Shown: positions 32,936 through 44,200 of the stretch, piece by piece
How positions within the stretch are numbered: the first letter of the stretch is position 1
Layout of the letters: the number at the start of each line of letters is the position of its first letter
Source: Panulirus ornatus
Taxonomy: Eukaryota; Arthropoda; Malacostraca; Decapoda; Palinuridae
DNA length: 64,000 bases
Direction: 5' to 3'
NCBI RefSeq assembly: GCF_036320965.1
Contig: NC_092264.1
Location: 10,624,143-10,688,142 of the forward strand
Program-made: the position numbers and the translations under genes
Notes under the pieces: model-generated
The model's input: the letters and a program-made list of their open reading frames with translations, nothing else
Database searches by the model: none
What the model was told of the DNA's origin: nothing

Positions 32936-34217
32936 TTTGCTTTGTCGCTGTCTCCCGCGTTTGCGAGGTAGCGCAAGGAAACAGACGAAAGAAATGGCCC
33001 AACCCACCCCCATACACATGTATATACATACGTCCACACACGCAAATATACATACCTACACAGCTTTCCATGGTTTACCCCAGACGCTTCACATGCCCTG
33101 ATTCAATCCACTGACAGCACGTCAACTCCAGTATACCACATCGATCCAATTCACTCTATTCCTTGCCCTCCTTTCACCCTCCTGCATGTTCAGGCCCCGA
33201 TCACACAAAATCTTTTTCACTCCATCTTTCCACCTCCAATTTGGTCTCCCACTTCTCCTCGTTCCATCCACCTCTGACACATATATCCTCTTGGTCAATC
33301 TTTCCTCACTCATTCTCTCCATGTGCCCAAACCATTTCAAAACACCCTCTTCTGCTCTCTCAACCACGCTCTTTTTATTTCCACACATCTCTCTTACCCT
33401 TACGTTACCTACTCGATCAAACCACCTCACACCACACATTGTCCTCAAACATCTCATTTCCAGCACATCCATCCTCCTGCGCACAACTCTATCCATAGCC
33501 CACGCCTCGCAACCATACAACATTGTTGGAACCACTATTCCTTCAAACATACCCATTTTTGCTTACCGAGATAATGTTCTCGACTTCCACACATTCTTCA
33601 AGGCTCCCAGGATTTTCGCCCCCTCCCCCACCCTATGATCCACTTCGGCTTCCATGGTTCCATCCGCTGCCAGATCCACTCCCAGATATCTAAAACACTT
33701 TACTTCCTCCAGTTTTGCTCCATTCAAACATTACCTCCCAATTGACTTGACCCTCAACCCTACTGTACCTAATAACCTTGCTCTTATTCACATTTACTCT
33801 TAACTTTCTTCTTTCACACACTTTACCAAACTCAGTCACCAGCTTCTGCAGTTTCTCACATGAATCAGCCACCAGCGCTGTATCATCAGCGAACAACAAC
33901 TGACACTTCCCAAGCTCTCTCATCCCCAACAGACTTCATACTTGCCCCTCTTTCCAAAACTCTTGCATTCACCTCCCTAACAACCCCATCCATAAACAAA
34001 TTAAACAACCATGGAGACATCACACACCCCTGCCGCAAACCTACATTCACTGAGAACCAATCACTTTCCTCTCTTCCTACACGTACACATGCCTTACATA
34101 CTCGATAAAAACTTTTCACTGCTTCTAACAACTTGCCTCCCACACCATATATTCTTAATACCTTCCACAGAGCATCTCTATCAACTCTATCATATGCCTT
34201 CTCCAGATCCATAAATT
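32936..34217 (-). mobile_element. LINE copy 12, 5' truncated
   Basis: Antisense with short 3'UTR, C-terminal domain (33122-33640) and RT down to the codons of [19 protein letters not shown] at about 34200. A frameshift near 33725 and a 3-bp loss in the QLLFADD neighbourhood (about 33900) split the frame. It ends at ATAATAATAATA simple sequence. Confidence 0.87.
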
Positions 34218-34260
34218 ATAATAATAATAATAAAAAATAAAAATATATATATATATATAT
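34218..34260. repeat. (ATA)/(TA)n simple sequence
   Basis: ATA and TA repeats joining copy 12 to short element S4. Confidence 0.85.
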
Positions 34261-34488
34261 AGGGGAGAAAGAATACTTCCCACATATTCCCTGCGTGTCG
34301 TAGAAGGCGACTAAAAGGGGAGGGAGCGGAGGGCTGGAAATCCTCCCCCCTTGTTTTTTTTTTAATTTTCCAAAAGAAGGATTAGAGAAGGGGGCCAGGT
34401 GAGGATATTCCCTCAGAGGCCCAGTCCTCTGTTCTTAACGCTACCTTGCTAATGCGGGAAATGGCGAATAGTTTGAAAGAAAGAAAGA
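34261..34488 (+). mobile_element. Short LINE-related element S4
   Basis: Sense copy: AGGGGAGAAAGAATACTTCC at the 5' end, GCCAGGTGAGGATATTCC in the body, and GCTACCTTGCTAATGCGGGA at the tail. Non-coding. Followed 30 bp later by S5 in the same orientation. Confidence 0.82.
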
Positions 34489-34518
34489 TATATATAAATG
34501 AATATATATATAAATGTA

Positions 34519-34748
34519 TCCCTGGGGATAGGGGAGAAAAAATACTTCCCACGTATTCTCTGTGTCGTAGAAGACGACTAAAAGGGAAGGGAGTGGGTGG
34601 CTGGAAATCCTCCCCTCTCATTTTTTTTTTAATTTTCCAGAAGAAGGAACAGAGAAGGGGGCCAGGTGAGGATATTCCCTCAAAGGCCCAGTCCTCTGTT
34701 ATTAATGCTACCTCGCTAATGCAGGAAATGGCGAATAGTATGAAAGAA

Positions 34749-34750
<2 letters not shown>
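34519..34750 (+). mobile_element. Short LINE-related element S5
   Basis: Second direct copy, complete from TCCCTGGGGATAGGGGAG to GCTAATGCAGGAAATGGCGA plus ATAGTATGAAAGAAAG, then (TA)n. The 5' end lies in TA-rich sequence, consistent with separate insertions into the same kind of tract. Confidence 0.83.

Positions 34751-34831
<81 letters not shown>
34751..34831. repeat. (TA)n with T-run
   Basis: About 65 bp TA then about 18 T, the junction of S5 with the reversed tail of LINE copy 13. Confidence 0.93.
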
Positions 34832-35150
34832 TTGCTTTGTCGCTGTCTCCCGCGTTTGCGAGGTAGCGCAAGGAAACAGACGAAAGAAATGGCCCAACCC
34901 ACCCCCGTACACATGCCTTGATTCAATCCACTGACAGCACGTCAACCCCGGTATACCACATCGCTCCAATTCACTCTATTCTTTGCCCTCCTTTCACCTT
35001 CATGCATGTTCAGGCCCCGATCACACAAAATCTTTTTTACTCCATCTTTCCACCTCCAATTTGGTCTCCCTCTTCTCCTCGTTCCCTCCACCTCCGACAC
35101 ATATATCCTCTTGGTCAATCTTTCCTCACTCATTCTCTTCATGTGATATG
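34832..35150 (-). mobile_element. LINE copy 13, 3'-end fragment
   Basis: Antisense tail, short 3'UTR with a further internal deletion (CACATGCC joins directly to TTGATTCAATCC), and the last 66 codons from MKRMSEERLTKRIYVSEVEG (34942-35142). It abuts copy 14 in the endonuclease region. It overlaps sequence also kept by copy 14, so it is an independent fragment. Confidence 0.83.
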
Positions 35151-37013
35151 AGACTTTTGGATGTCAATGTGCTGAGAGGTGCAACGGGAGGGATGTCTGA
35201 TCATTATCTTGTGGAGGCTAAGGTGAAGATTAGTATGGGTTTTCAGAAAAGAAGAGTGAATGTTGGGGTGAAGAAGGTGGTGAGAGTAAGTGAGCTTGGG
35301 AAGGAGACCTGTGTGAAGAAGTATCAGGAGAGACTGTGTACAGAATGGAAAAAGGTGAGAACAATGGAAGTAAGGGGAGTGGGGGAGGAATGGGATGTAT
35401 TTAGGGAATCAGTGATGGATTGCGCAAAAGATGCTTGTGGCATGAGAAGAGTGGGAGGTGGGCTGTTTAGAAAGGGTAGTGAGTGGTGGGATGAAGAAGT
35501 AAGAGTATTAGTGAAAGAGAAGAGAGAGGCATTTGGACGATTTTTGCAGGGAAAGAATGCAATTGAGTGGGAGAAGTATAAAAGAAAGAGACAGGAGGTC
35601 AAGAGAAAGGTGCAAGAGGTGAAAAAAAGGGCAAATGAGAGTTGGGGTGAGAGACTATCAGTAAATTTTAGGGAGAATAAAAAGATGTTCTGGAAGGAGG
35701 TAAATAGGGTGCGTAAGACAAGGGAGCAAATGGGAACTTCAGTGAAGGGCGTAAATGGGGAGGTGATAACAAGTAGTGGTGATGTGAGAAGGAGATGGAA
35801 TGAGTATTTTGAAGGTTTGTTGAATGTGTCTGATGACAGAGTGGCAGATATAGGGTGTTTGGGTCGAGGTGGTGTGCAAAGTGAGAGGGTTAGGGAAAAT
35901 GATTTGGTAAACAGAGAAGAGGTAGTAAAAGCTTTGCGGAAGATGAAAGCCGGCAAGGCAGCAGGTTTGGATGGTATTGCAGTGGAATTTATTAAAAAAG
36001 GGGGTGACTGTATTGTTGACTGGTTGGTAAGGTTGTTTAATGTATGTATGACTCATGGTGAGGTGCCTGAGGATTGGCGGAATGCGTGCATAGTGCCATT
36101 GTACAAAGGCAAAGGGGATAAGAGTGAGTGCTCAAATTACAGAGGTATAAGTTTGTTGAGTATTCCTGGTAAATTATATGGGAGGGTATTGATTGAGAGG
36201 GTGAAGGCATGTACAGAGCATCAGATTGGGGAAGAGCAGTGTGGTTTCAGAAGTGGTAGAGGATGTGTGGATCAGGTGTTTGCTTTGAAGAATGTATGTG
36301 AGAAATACTTAGAAAAGCAAATGGATTTGTATGTAGCATTTATGGATCTGGAGAAGGCATATGATAGAGTTGATAGAGATGCTCTGTGGAAGGTATTAAG
36401 AATATATGGTGTGGGAGGCAAGTTGTTAGAAGCAGTGAAAAGTTTTTATCGAGGATGTAAGGCGTGTGTACGTGTAGGAAGAGAGGAAAGTGATTGGTTC
36501 TCAGTGAATGTAGGTTTGCGGCAGGGGTGTGTGATGTCTCCATGGTTGTTTAATTTGTTTATGGATGGGGTTGTTAGGGAGGTAAATGCAAGAGTCCTGG
36601 AAAGAGGGGCAAGTATGAAGTCTGTTGGGGATGAGAGAGCTTGGGAAGTGAGTCAGTTGTTGTTCGCTGATGATACAGCGCTGGTGGCTGATTCATGTGA
36701 GAAACTGCAGAAGCTGGTGACTGAGTTTGGTAAAGTGTGTGGAAGAAGAAAGTTAAGAGTAAATGTGAATAAGAGCAAGGTTATTAGGTACAGTAGGGTT
36801 GAGGGTCAAGTCAATTGGGAGGTGAGTTTGAATGGAGAAAAACTGGAGGAAGTGAAGTGTTTTAGATATCTGGGAGTGGATCTGTCAGCGGATGGAACCA
36901 TGGAAGCGGAAGTGGATCATAGGGTGGGGGAGGGAGCGAAAATTTTGGGAGCCTTGAAAAATGTGTGGAAGTCGAGAACATTATCCCGGAAAGCAAAAAA
37001 TGGGTATGTTTGA
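35151..37013 (+). pseudogene. LINE RT ORF of copy 14, frameshifted near the C-terminus
   Basis: About 620 codons of uninterrupted LINE protein. [20 protein letters not shown] leads into the basic linker, then [73 protein letters not shown] and FADD, and LSADGTMEAEVDHRVGEG near the end. The frame shifts at the extra A around 37000. RNA-templated DNA synthesis is the family role; without the endonuclease and with the shift this copy should not move itself. Confidence 0.82.
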
Positions 37014-37622
37014 AGGAATAGTAGTTCCAACAATGTTGTATGGTTGCGAGGCGTGGGCTATGGATAGAGTTGTGCGCAGGAGGATGGATGTGCTGGAAAT
37101 GAGATGTTTGAGGACAATGTGTGGTGTGAGGTGGTTTGATCGAGTAAGTAACGTAAGGGTAAGAGAGATGTGTGGAAATAAAAAGAGCGTGGTTGAGAGA
37201 GCAGAAGAGGGTGTTTTGAAATGGTTTGGGCACATGGAGAGAATGAGTGAGGAAAGATTGACCAAGAGGATATATGTGTCGGAGGTGAAGGGAACGAGGA
37301 GAAGAGGGAGACCAAATTGGAGGTGGAAAGATGGAGTGAAAAGGATTTTGTGTGATCGGGGCCTGAACATGCAGGAGGGTGAAAGGAGGGCAAGGAATAG
37401 AGTGAATTGGAGCGATGTGGTATACAGGGGTTGACGTGCTGTCAGTGGATTGAATCAGGGCATGTGGAGCGTCCGGGGTGGGCCGTGGAGGGCTGTGTGG
37501 GTATGTATATTTGCGTGTGTGGACGTGTGTATGTACATGTGTATGGGGGGGGTTGGGCCATTTCTTTCGTCTGTTTCCTTGCGCTACCTCGCAAACGCGG
37601 GAGACAGCGACAAAGTATAAAA
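35151..37622 (+). mobile_element. LINE copy 14, young, lacks most of the endonuclease
   Basis: Plus strand from [20 protein letters not shown] (end of the endonuclease) through linker, RT and C-terminal domain to the short 3'UTR and A-run. The frame is open from about 35150 to 37013; the open frame upstream to 34983 is antisense copy 13 and not LINE protein. One extra A near 37000 (GCAAAAAATGGG) shifts into the frame 36961-37434, which finishes the C-terminal domain. RT motifs are intact, with LLFADDTALVADS near 36655. Confidence 0.9.
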
Positions 37623-37623
37623 A

Positions 37624-37682
<59 letters not shown>
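37620..37682. repeat. A-run and (TA)n
   Basis: About 20 A followed by about 44 bp TA: 3' tail of copy 14 and 5' boundary of copy 15. Confidence 0.94.
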
Positions 37683-37687
<5 letters not shown>

Positions 37688-38245
37688 AAAAAAGGAGAGA
37701 TAGGTAGTATGTTTGAGGAAAGGAACCTGGATGTTTTGGCTCTGAGTGAAACGAAGCTCAAGGGTAAAGGGAAAGAGTGGTTTGGGAATGTCTTGGGGGT
37801 AAAGTCAGGGGTTAGTGAGAGGACAAGAGCAAGGGAAGGAGTAGCAGTACTCCTGGAACAGGAGTTGTGGGAGTATGTGATAGAATGTAAGAAAATGTAA
37901 GAAAGTAAATTCTCGATTAATATGGGTAAAACTGAAAGTTGATGGAGAGAGATGGTTGATTATTGGTGCATATGCACCTGGGCATGAGAAGAAAGATCAT
38001 GAGAGGCAAGTGTTTTGGGAGCAGCTGAATGAGTGTGTTAGTGGTTTTGATGCATGAGACCGGGTTATAGTGATGGGTGATTTGAATGCAAAGGTGTGTA
38101 ATGTGGTAGTTGAGGGAATAATTGGTATACATGGGGTGTTCAGTGTTGTAAATGGAAATGGTGAAGAGCTTGTAGATTCATGTGCTGAAAAAGGACTGGT
38201 GATTGGGAATACCGGTTTAAAAAGCGAGATATACATAAGTATAGG
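37683..38245 (+). mobile_element. LINE copy 15, 5' part (endonuclease), left of the G/T tract
   Basis: Plus strand beginning at VKKGEIGSMFEERNLDVLAL next to (TA)n and running through [54 protein letters not shown] and [20 protein letters not shown]. Breaks include a duplicated GTAAGAAAAT near 37895 and a TGA near 38057. At about 38245 (ATACATAAGTATA) normal element sequence stops and G-runs begin. The matching element would continue CTTATGTAAGTAGGAGAGAT. Confidence 0.85.
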
Positions 38246-41200
38246 GAGGGGGGGGGGAAAATTGGGGTTGGGGGTGGGGTGGGTTTTTGGTGTGGGGGTG
38301 TGGGGGGTGGGGGGGGGTGGTGTTGGGGGGTGTTTGGGGTTGGTGTTGTGTGGTTGTGGTTGGGGTGGGGGGGGGTGGGGGGTGTTTGTGGTGTTGTTTG
38401 GGTTAGTTCCGGGGGTGGTGTGGGGTTGGGGGTGGTGGTGTGTGGGTGGTGTTGTTGTTTGGTTGGGGTGGTTGTGGGGGGTTTTGTTTTGGGGTGGTGG
38501 TTTTGGGTTTGGTGGGGTTTTTGTGTGGTTGGTTGATGGGTGGTTGGTGTGTGGTTGGGTTTGTTGTGGTGGGGGTGGGGTGGTGTGGTGGTGTTGGTGT
38601 TGGTTGTGGTGTGGTGGTGGTGTTGGGGGGGTGGGTTTTGGTGTTTGTGGTTTGGTTTTGGTTTGGTGTGGTTTGGGGTGGTGTGGTGGTTTGTGTTTGT
38701 TGTGTTTGTGGGTGGGGGGGTGGTTTTTGTGGTTTGGGGTGTGTGGTGGTGGGGTGGTGGTTGTTGGGTTGTTTGTGGTTGTGTGGGTGGGTGGTTGCTG
38801 TGTGGTTTCGGGATGGTGAGAGTTTGGTTGGAGTTGTTGGTTGGGGTGGTTGTGGACTGTGGTGCGTGGTTGTTGGTTGAGGGTTTTATAGGGGTTGTTC
38901 CGTGTGTGGTGGGGTGTGGTGAGTGGTGAGAATTGGCGTCGGGATGGGTGTTCGAGGGGTTTTGGCTTGTTTGGGTTCGTATTGGGTGGTGTCTGGTGTT
39001 GAGATGGGGTGTTCGTGGTGGTGTGTGGTGCTTGGGTGTGTCTTGGTTTGTGGCTGCGTCGTGGTGGTTGGGTGCTGGTTGCGTTGGGGGGGTGTTAGTA
39101 TGGTACTGGTGATTGGTTGTGGCCTGGTGTGTGTTCCGTGTTGGTCTTGGTTGGTTTGTGTGTGGCTTGGTTTGTGGTGGGTGGTGGTTTGGTGTTACTT
39201 GTGGTGGGTGTGTTTCTGGTTGTTCTTGGTGGGGTTTTTCGGTGGTGGTATGAGGGTGCGGCGGCGGGTGGTGTCTGGTGTATCGTTGTGGTTTCAGTCG
39301 GTTGGGGTGTGCTCGTGTGGTGAGTGGTTTTTTGGGTTGTTGGTCGGGGTTTGGTGTTGTGGTGGTGGTTGGTGTGGTTATGTTGGTTGTGTGTGGGGTG
39401 TTTTTCTGGTCCTTGTTGTGGTGTGGTGAGGAGTTGGGGTTGGTTCGATGTGGCGAGGGTGTGGTGACGTGCTGGCTTTTGGCATCCGTGCTGTGTAGTG
39501 TGGTTTGGTGGTGGGTTTGGTGGTGGTGCTCGGTTTGTATTGTGGTGAAGATGGTTTGTGGGTTGGTGGTTGTGTGGTGTTGTCGTGTGGTTCTTGTGAT
39601 GGTGAGTTTCGTTTGTGTGTTCTTGGTACCTGGGGTTGGTGTGGTGGGTGGTGGGTGTGTTGGTTGGTGGTTCGGGTATCGTTTTTGGTGTTTTTGCTGG
39701 AGCGGGCGCAGTTGGGTTTGGCTGGATGGGCGTTGTGTTGACTGGTGTTGTGGTCGAGGGTGTGGTTTATGTGGTGGTTCGGGCGGTGTGGTATGGGTGT
39801 GTTGGTTGGTTTGGGGTGGGTTTGGTGAGAGGTGGTTGTATGTTGTGGCTGGGTTGGCGTGCGTTGGGCGGTTGCGGTGTGGTTGAGTGAGTGGTGTGTT
39901 GGGTCTGTGGTGGAAGGAGTGTGGATGGTGTGGGTGAGGGGGGGTCAGCTGTTGCTGTGTGTGGGTTGGGGGTCTGGTTGGTGGTGAGAGTGGTGCTGTT
40001 TGGTGTGTGGTTTTGAATGCGGACGGTGGTGTGGTCGGGGTCGTGGTGAGCGTGTTGTTGGGTAGTTGGGTGGTGCTGGGGATGATTTCGTTGGGTTGGT
40101 GTGCTATGTTTTCCATGGTGTTGTGGTGATTTGTGGTTAGTTGGTGTGGTGGTGTCCTTTTGGTGGATTGGTGTTTGGTGTGGTTGATTTAGTGTGGTGT
40201 TTGTGTGTGTGGAGCCCGTCATCGCTTGTTTGTTGGTGTTGGTGGTGGTGTGTCGTTTGTGGTGGTTGGTTGGCTTCGTGGTTGGTTTTTACGTGTTGTA
40301 GGTGGTTTTGGTCTTGTGGTGTTGAGTGTTTGGCGAGTTTGTGTTGGTTGGTGTGGTGGTGAGGGATGTGGTGTTTTCTTTGTGATGGTGTTTCAAGTTT
40401 TGGTGGTTGTGGTGTTGGTTGTTGTGGCTTGTGGTTTGTTTTTTTGTCGTGCTTATGGTTTGGTGGTGTGTGTGGTGGTTGGTCGAGACTATGGTGAGAG
40501 TTTTGGGTGGTCTGTGTGTGGCCGTGGTTGTGGCGATTGTCGGTTGTGGTATTGGTGAGTGTTGTGGGAGTCGGTGTGGTGTTGCTGGTTATGTTTTTGG
40601 TGTGGGGAGTGTCGTTGGTGTGTGTGTGTTGGTGTGGGGTGGTTTGTTGGTTTGTTGTGTGGGTCTTGGCTGGTGTGGGTGGTTTGTTGGTGGTTGTGGT
40701 GTGGCTTTTCGGGGTGTGGTGATTTTGGTGGATGGGGTTTTGTGTTGGGGTGTATGGGGTGTGTTTGTTTGGTCGGGGTTTCGACTGGTGATTTCATTGG
40801 TTAGGTTGGGTGTGTGGGGCTTTGGTCTGGGCTATTTCTTGGTTGGTTCTTGGGTGGTGGGGATCGTTTTGAGGCATTGTGATTGGTGAAGTTCGGTTCG
40901 TGGTTTGGTGTGCTGACGTTTTGGTTGTGGTTGGTGTTTGGGTGGCTTTACTCAGGTTGGTATATGTTTGGTTGTGGTGGTGGTTTGGTGAGAGTATTGT
41001 ATGTTTGGTGGTTTGGTGTTGGTGAGGTGGTAGAGTGAGTCTGTGGTGGTGCTTATGTGGTGTTTCGTGTTGGTGAGGAGATTGGGGTTTTGGTTTGTGG
41101 AACCTGGGTGGGTGGGTGTTGTGGTGGTGAGGGTGGTTTGGTGTTGGGTGTGTTTGATGAGGTTTTATGCTTGGCTTTTGTTTGTGTTGTGGTGAAGAGT

Positions 41201-44200
41201 GTGTTGGTGGTTTGTGGTGGTTCGTTTGTGTGTGGTGTGGGTATCGGTTTGGGTGAGAGTTGGTGTGGTGTGTTGTTGGTGTTGTTTGGGTGAGTTTTCC
41301 TATGGGGGTAGTGTTGGTTGGGGTGGTGTTGAGTGTGGTGAGAGTTGGTCTGGTGTGGTTATGTGTTTGTGGTTTGGTTTTGTTGGTTTGTGGTTTTTGG
41401 GTGGTTTGGGGTTGTGTGGTTTGGTTTGTTGTTTTATTGTGTGGTCTGGTGGTTGTTGTTGATGGTGTTGGTTGGGTCTGTTTCGCTGTCGATTTGGGCT
41501 GTTGCTGTGGGTAGTTAGTTCTTGGTGTGGATAGTGGTTGGTGTGGTGTTGGGGTTCCTGTGGGGTGTACGATGTGGTGAGAGTTGTTGGTGGTGGTGAG
41601 GAGTCTTTTTCGGTTTTAGTGTGGTTTGTGGGGGTGGTTCTTTGGTTTGTGGTGGATTGGGTTTGTGTGTGGATGGTGAGAGGTAATGTGTGGTGTGGTG
41701 TTGGTTTGAGAGCTGGTGGGGTTGGTGTGGGGTGTGCTGCAGGGTTTTTTGGTGTCGGGTTGGGTGCATGGCGAGAGTTTGGTCTGGGTTGGTTGGTCCG
41801 TTCGTGGCCTTGTGGTGTGCTTGGTGTCGGTCTATGGGTGTACGTGATTTTGGTGGTCTTTGGTCTGGGGTGCGTACCGTTGTGGGTGTGTGGTTGGTGC
41901 TCTCCTTCTGTTGTGTGTGAGATTATATGGATCTTGGGTTGGTAGGTGTGTGGTGAGTGTTGGGGCTTTGGGTGTGGTTCGGGTGGGGCTTGGTTTCTGA
42001 GGGTGTTGTGTTTGGTGGCTGCTGTTGGCGCGTGTGTCTGTTTGGTGGTTTCGTGTTGTGGTTGTGGTTTTTGCCATTGGATCATGTGGTTTTTGGGTGT
42101 GGCGGTTGGTTGTGTTGGGGGTGGTGAGTGGTGATGGTTTCGTTGTTTCGGTTTGTGGTCGGTGAGATTCGGTCCTGCGTTGTGGTTGTGGTTGTGTTTG
42201 TGGTTTCTGTGAGTGGTGTGGTGGCTTGGTTCTTAGGTGTGAGTGTTGGTGGTTATGATGGTGGATGGTTGTTGCTGGTTGTTGGAATGTGGGTGGTGTG
42301 GTGTTGTTTTTTGGTGCGTTTGGGGTGGGTGTTGGAGTGTGGCTGGTTGTCGGTTGCTTGGTTTGAGTGTGGTTGGTGCTTGTGGTGTGGTTGGTGTGGG
42401 TTGTGTTTGGTGAGAGTTAGTGGGTATGTGGGTGTTGGTGTGCTTGTCGTTTCTGGTTTGGTGGTTGGTTTCGGAGCTGGGTGCTGTGTTGGTTTGGTTG
42501 GTCTTGGTGGCGGATGGTGGCCGTCGTTGGTTGCTTGGTTGGGTTTTTGGTTGGTGAGGGTTGTTTTGGCGCTGTGGTGTGGGTGGCGTGGTGAAGTGTG
42601 TTGGTGTCGCTTCCCTTGGTGGTGTGGTTTTTGTGTGTTCGGTTTTCTGGTTTTGGCGGGGTGGTTTGCTTGGTGAGAGTAAGTTTGGTCGTGGTTGTTT
42701 GGGGACTTGTGGTGTCCGATGTTGGTTGGCCGTGGTGGCTGTTTTTGGGACTTGGTGAGGTTTTTGGTTGTGGTGAGAGTTTTTTTTTGTTGGTGAGAGT
42801 TGTTTTGGGTGTGGTTGTTGTGGTGGTTGTGGTTTTGGTCGGGTGTGGTTTTGTTTTCGGTGTTGGTCGGTGAATGGGTGCCGCATGGTGAGATTTTTGT
42901 TTGTCGTGGTGATTTTTTGGAGGTTGTGTCGGGTAAGTGTGTCGTGTGGTGTGGTTGGCTTGGGTTGGTGAGTGTGGTTGTGGTTTAGGGTCTGCGGCTG
43001 GTGGTAGAAGGGTAGGTGCTTACATGTTCTGGTCGGGCACGTGGATTGGTTGTTTCTGCTGTTTGATAGTGTGTGATTGGATGAGTTGGTTTTTGTGTGG
43101 CGTGGGTGGTGTGGTGTGTGGTTGTCCCGTTTGTTGGGGTGAGAGGAAGTGGTTGTGGTTTGGTTGCTCGTGTCTGGTTGGTGTGTTTGTTATGTGGTTG
43201 GTGGTTCTTTGTTTTTGTTTTTAGGTGTTATGGTTGTCGTGTTGGGTGGGCGCCGTGGGTTTGTTTGTGTTGTTGTTTTGGCTTGGTGTGGTTTTTGTGG
43301 TTTGTGGTGTCTTTTGGTGTGGTGCACGTTGTTGGGGTGATGGTTGTGCTCCGGTTGGGTTGGTCCTTTTGGTTTTGTTTTGTGTCACCACACCTGATGT
43401 GTGGTGTGTGGATGGTGAGGACTGGTTGTTGGTGTGGTGAGTGGTGTGTGGTTTTGGTGGTTCTGTGTGGACGGGTTTTTGGTTGTTGGTGAGTGGCTTG
43501 GTGGGGGTTGGTGGGGGTGGGTGGTTGGGTTTGGTCTGTGTGGGCGTGGTGTGGGGTTTGGTTGGTTGTGGTTGGTTGGTCGTTTGCTTTGGTTGGGCTT
43601 GCTTGTGGGGTTGGTGGGGGGGGTGTTTTGGTTGAGAGTATGTGAGTTTGGTTTGGTGTTGTTTTTGGTTGGTGAGATGGTAGGATTGTGTTGTGGATTC
43701 TCTTTGTGGCTCCTGTTTGCAGTTGTTGGTCTGGTTTTGGGCGGTGAGTAGGTTGGTGGTGGTGTGGTATTGTGGGTTGGTGCCGTGTGGTTTGTGTGGT
43801 TGTTGTTTGGTGTCGTGTTGGTGTGGTTTTTGGTTGGTGTTACGTTGTGGTGTGTGGTTAGTTGATCGTGGTGTTGGTTTTGGTTGGTGGCTGGTGTGTT
43901 GTTGGGCGGGGGGTGGTACTTGGGTGTGGTTGTGTGTTGGTGTTGGTGGTGTGGTGGTTGTTGGTGTGGGTTGGTGTCTGTGGTGGTGGTGACTGTGTGT
44001 GTTGGGTTTGAGTTGGTTGGTGGTGGTTTGTGGCTGTGGGGGTGGGATTGTGTTTGTTTGGGTTGGTGTTTTGTCTGTGTGGTTGTTGTTCTGTGGTTGG
44101 TTCTGTCTGGTGGGTGGGGGGCGGGGTTGGGTGATGTTGGTGGTGTGGTCTGGTACTTGCGGTTGGGGTTTGGGTGGGTGATGGTTTGGGGGTGTGATTA

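Noticed and set aside
38140..40116. 658-codon minus-strand open frame rich in Thr, Pro, His and Asn, and many plus-strand Val/Gly/Trp-rich frames to 46183
   Set aside because: They lie in the G/T-only tract, where lack of A removes most stop codons on either strand. Composition is pure low complexity and no domain is visible.
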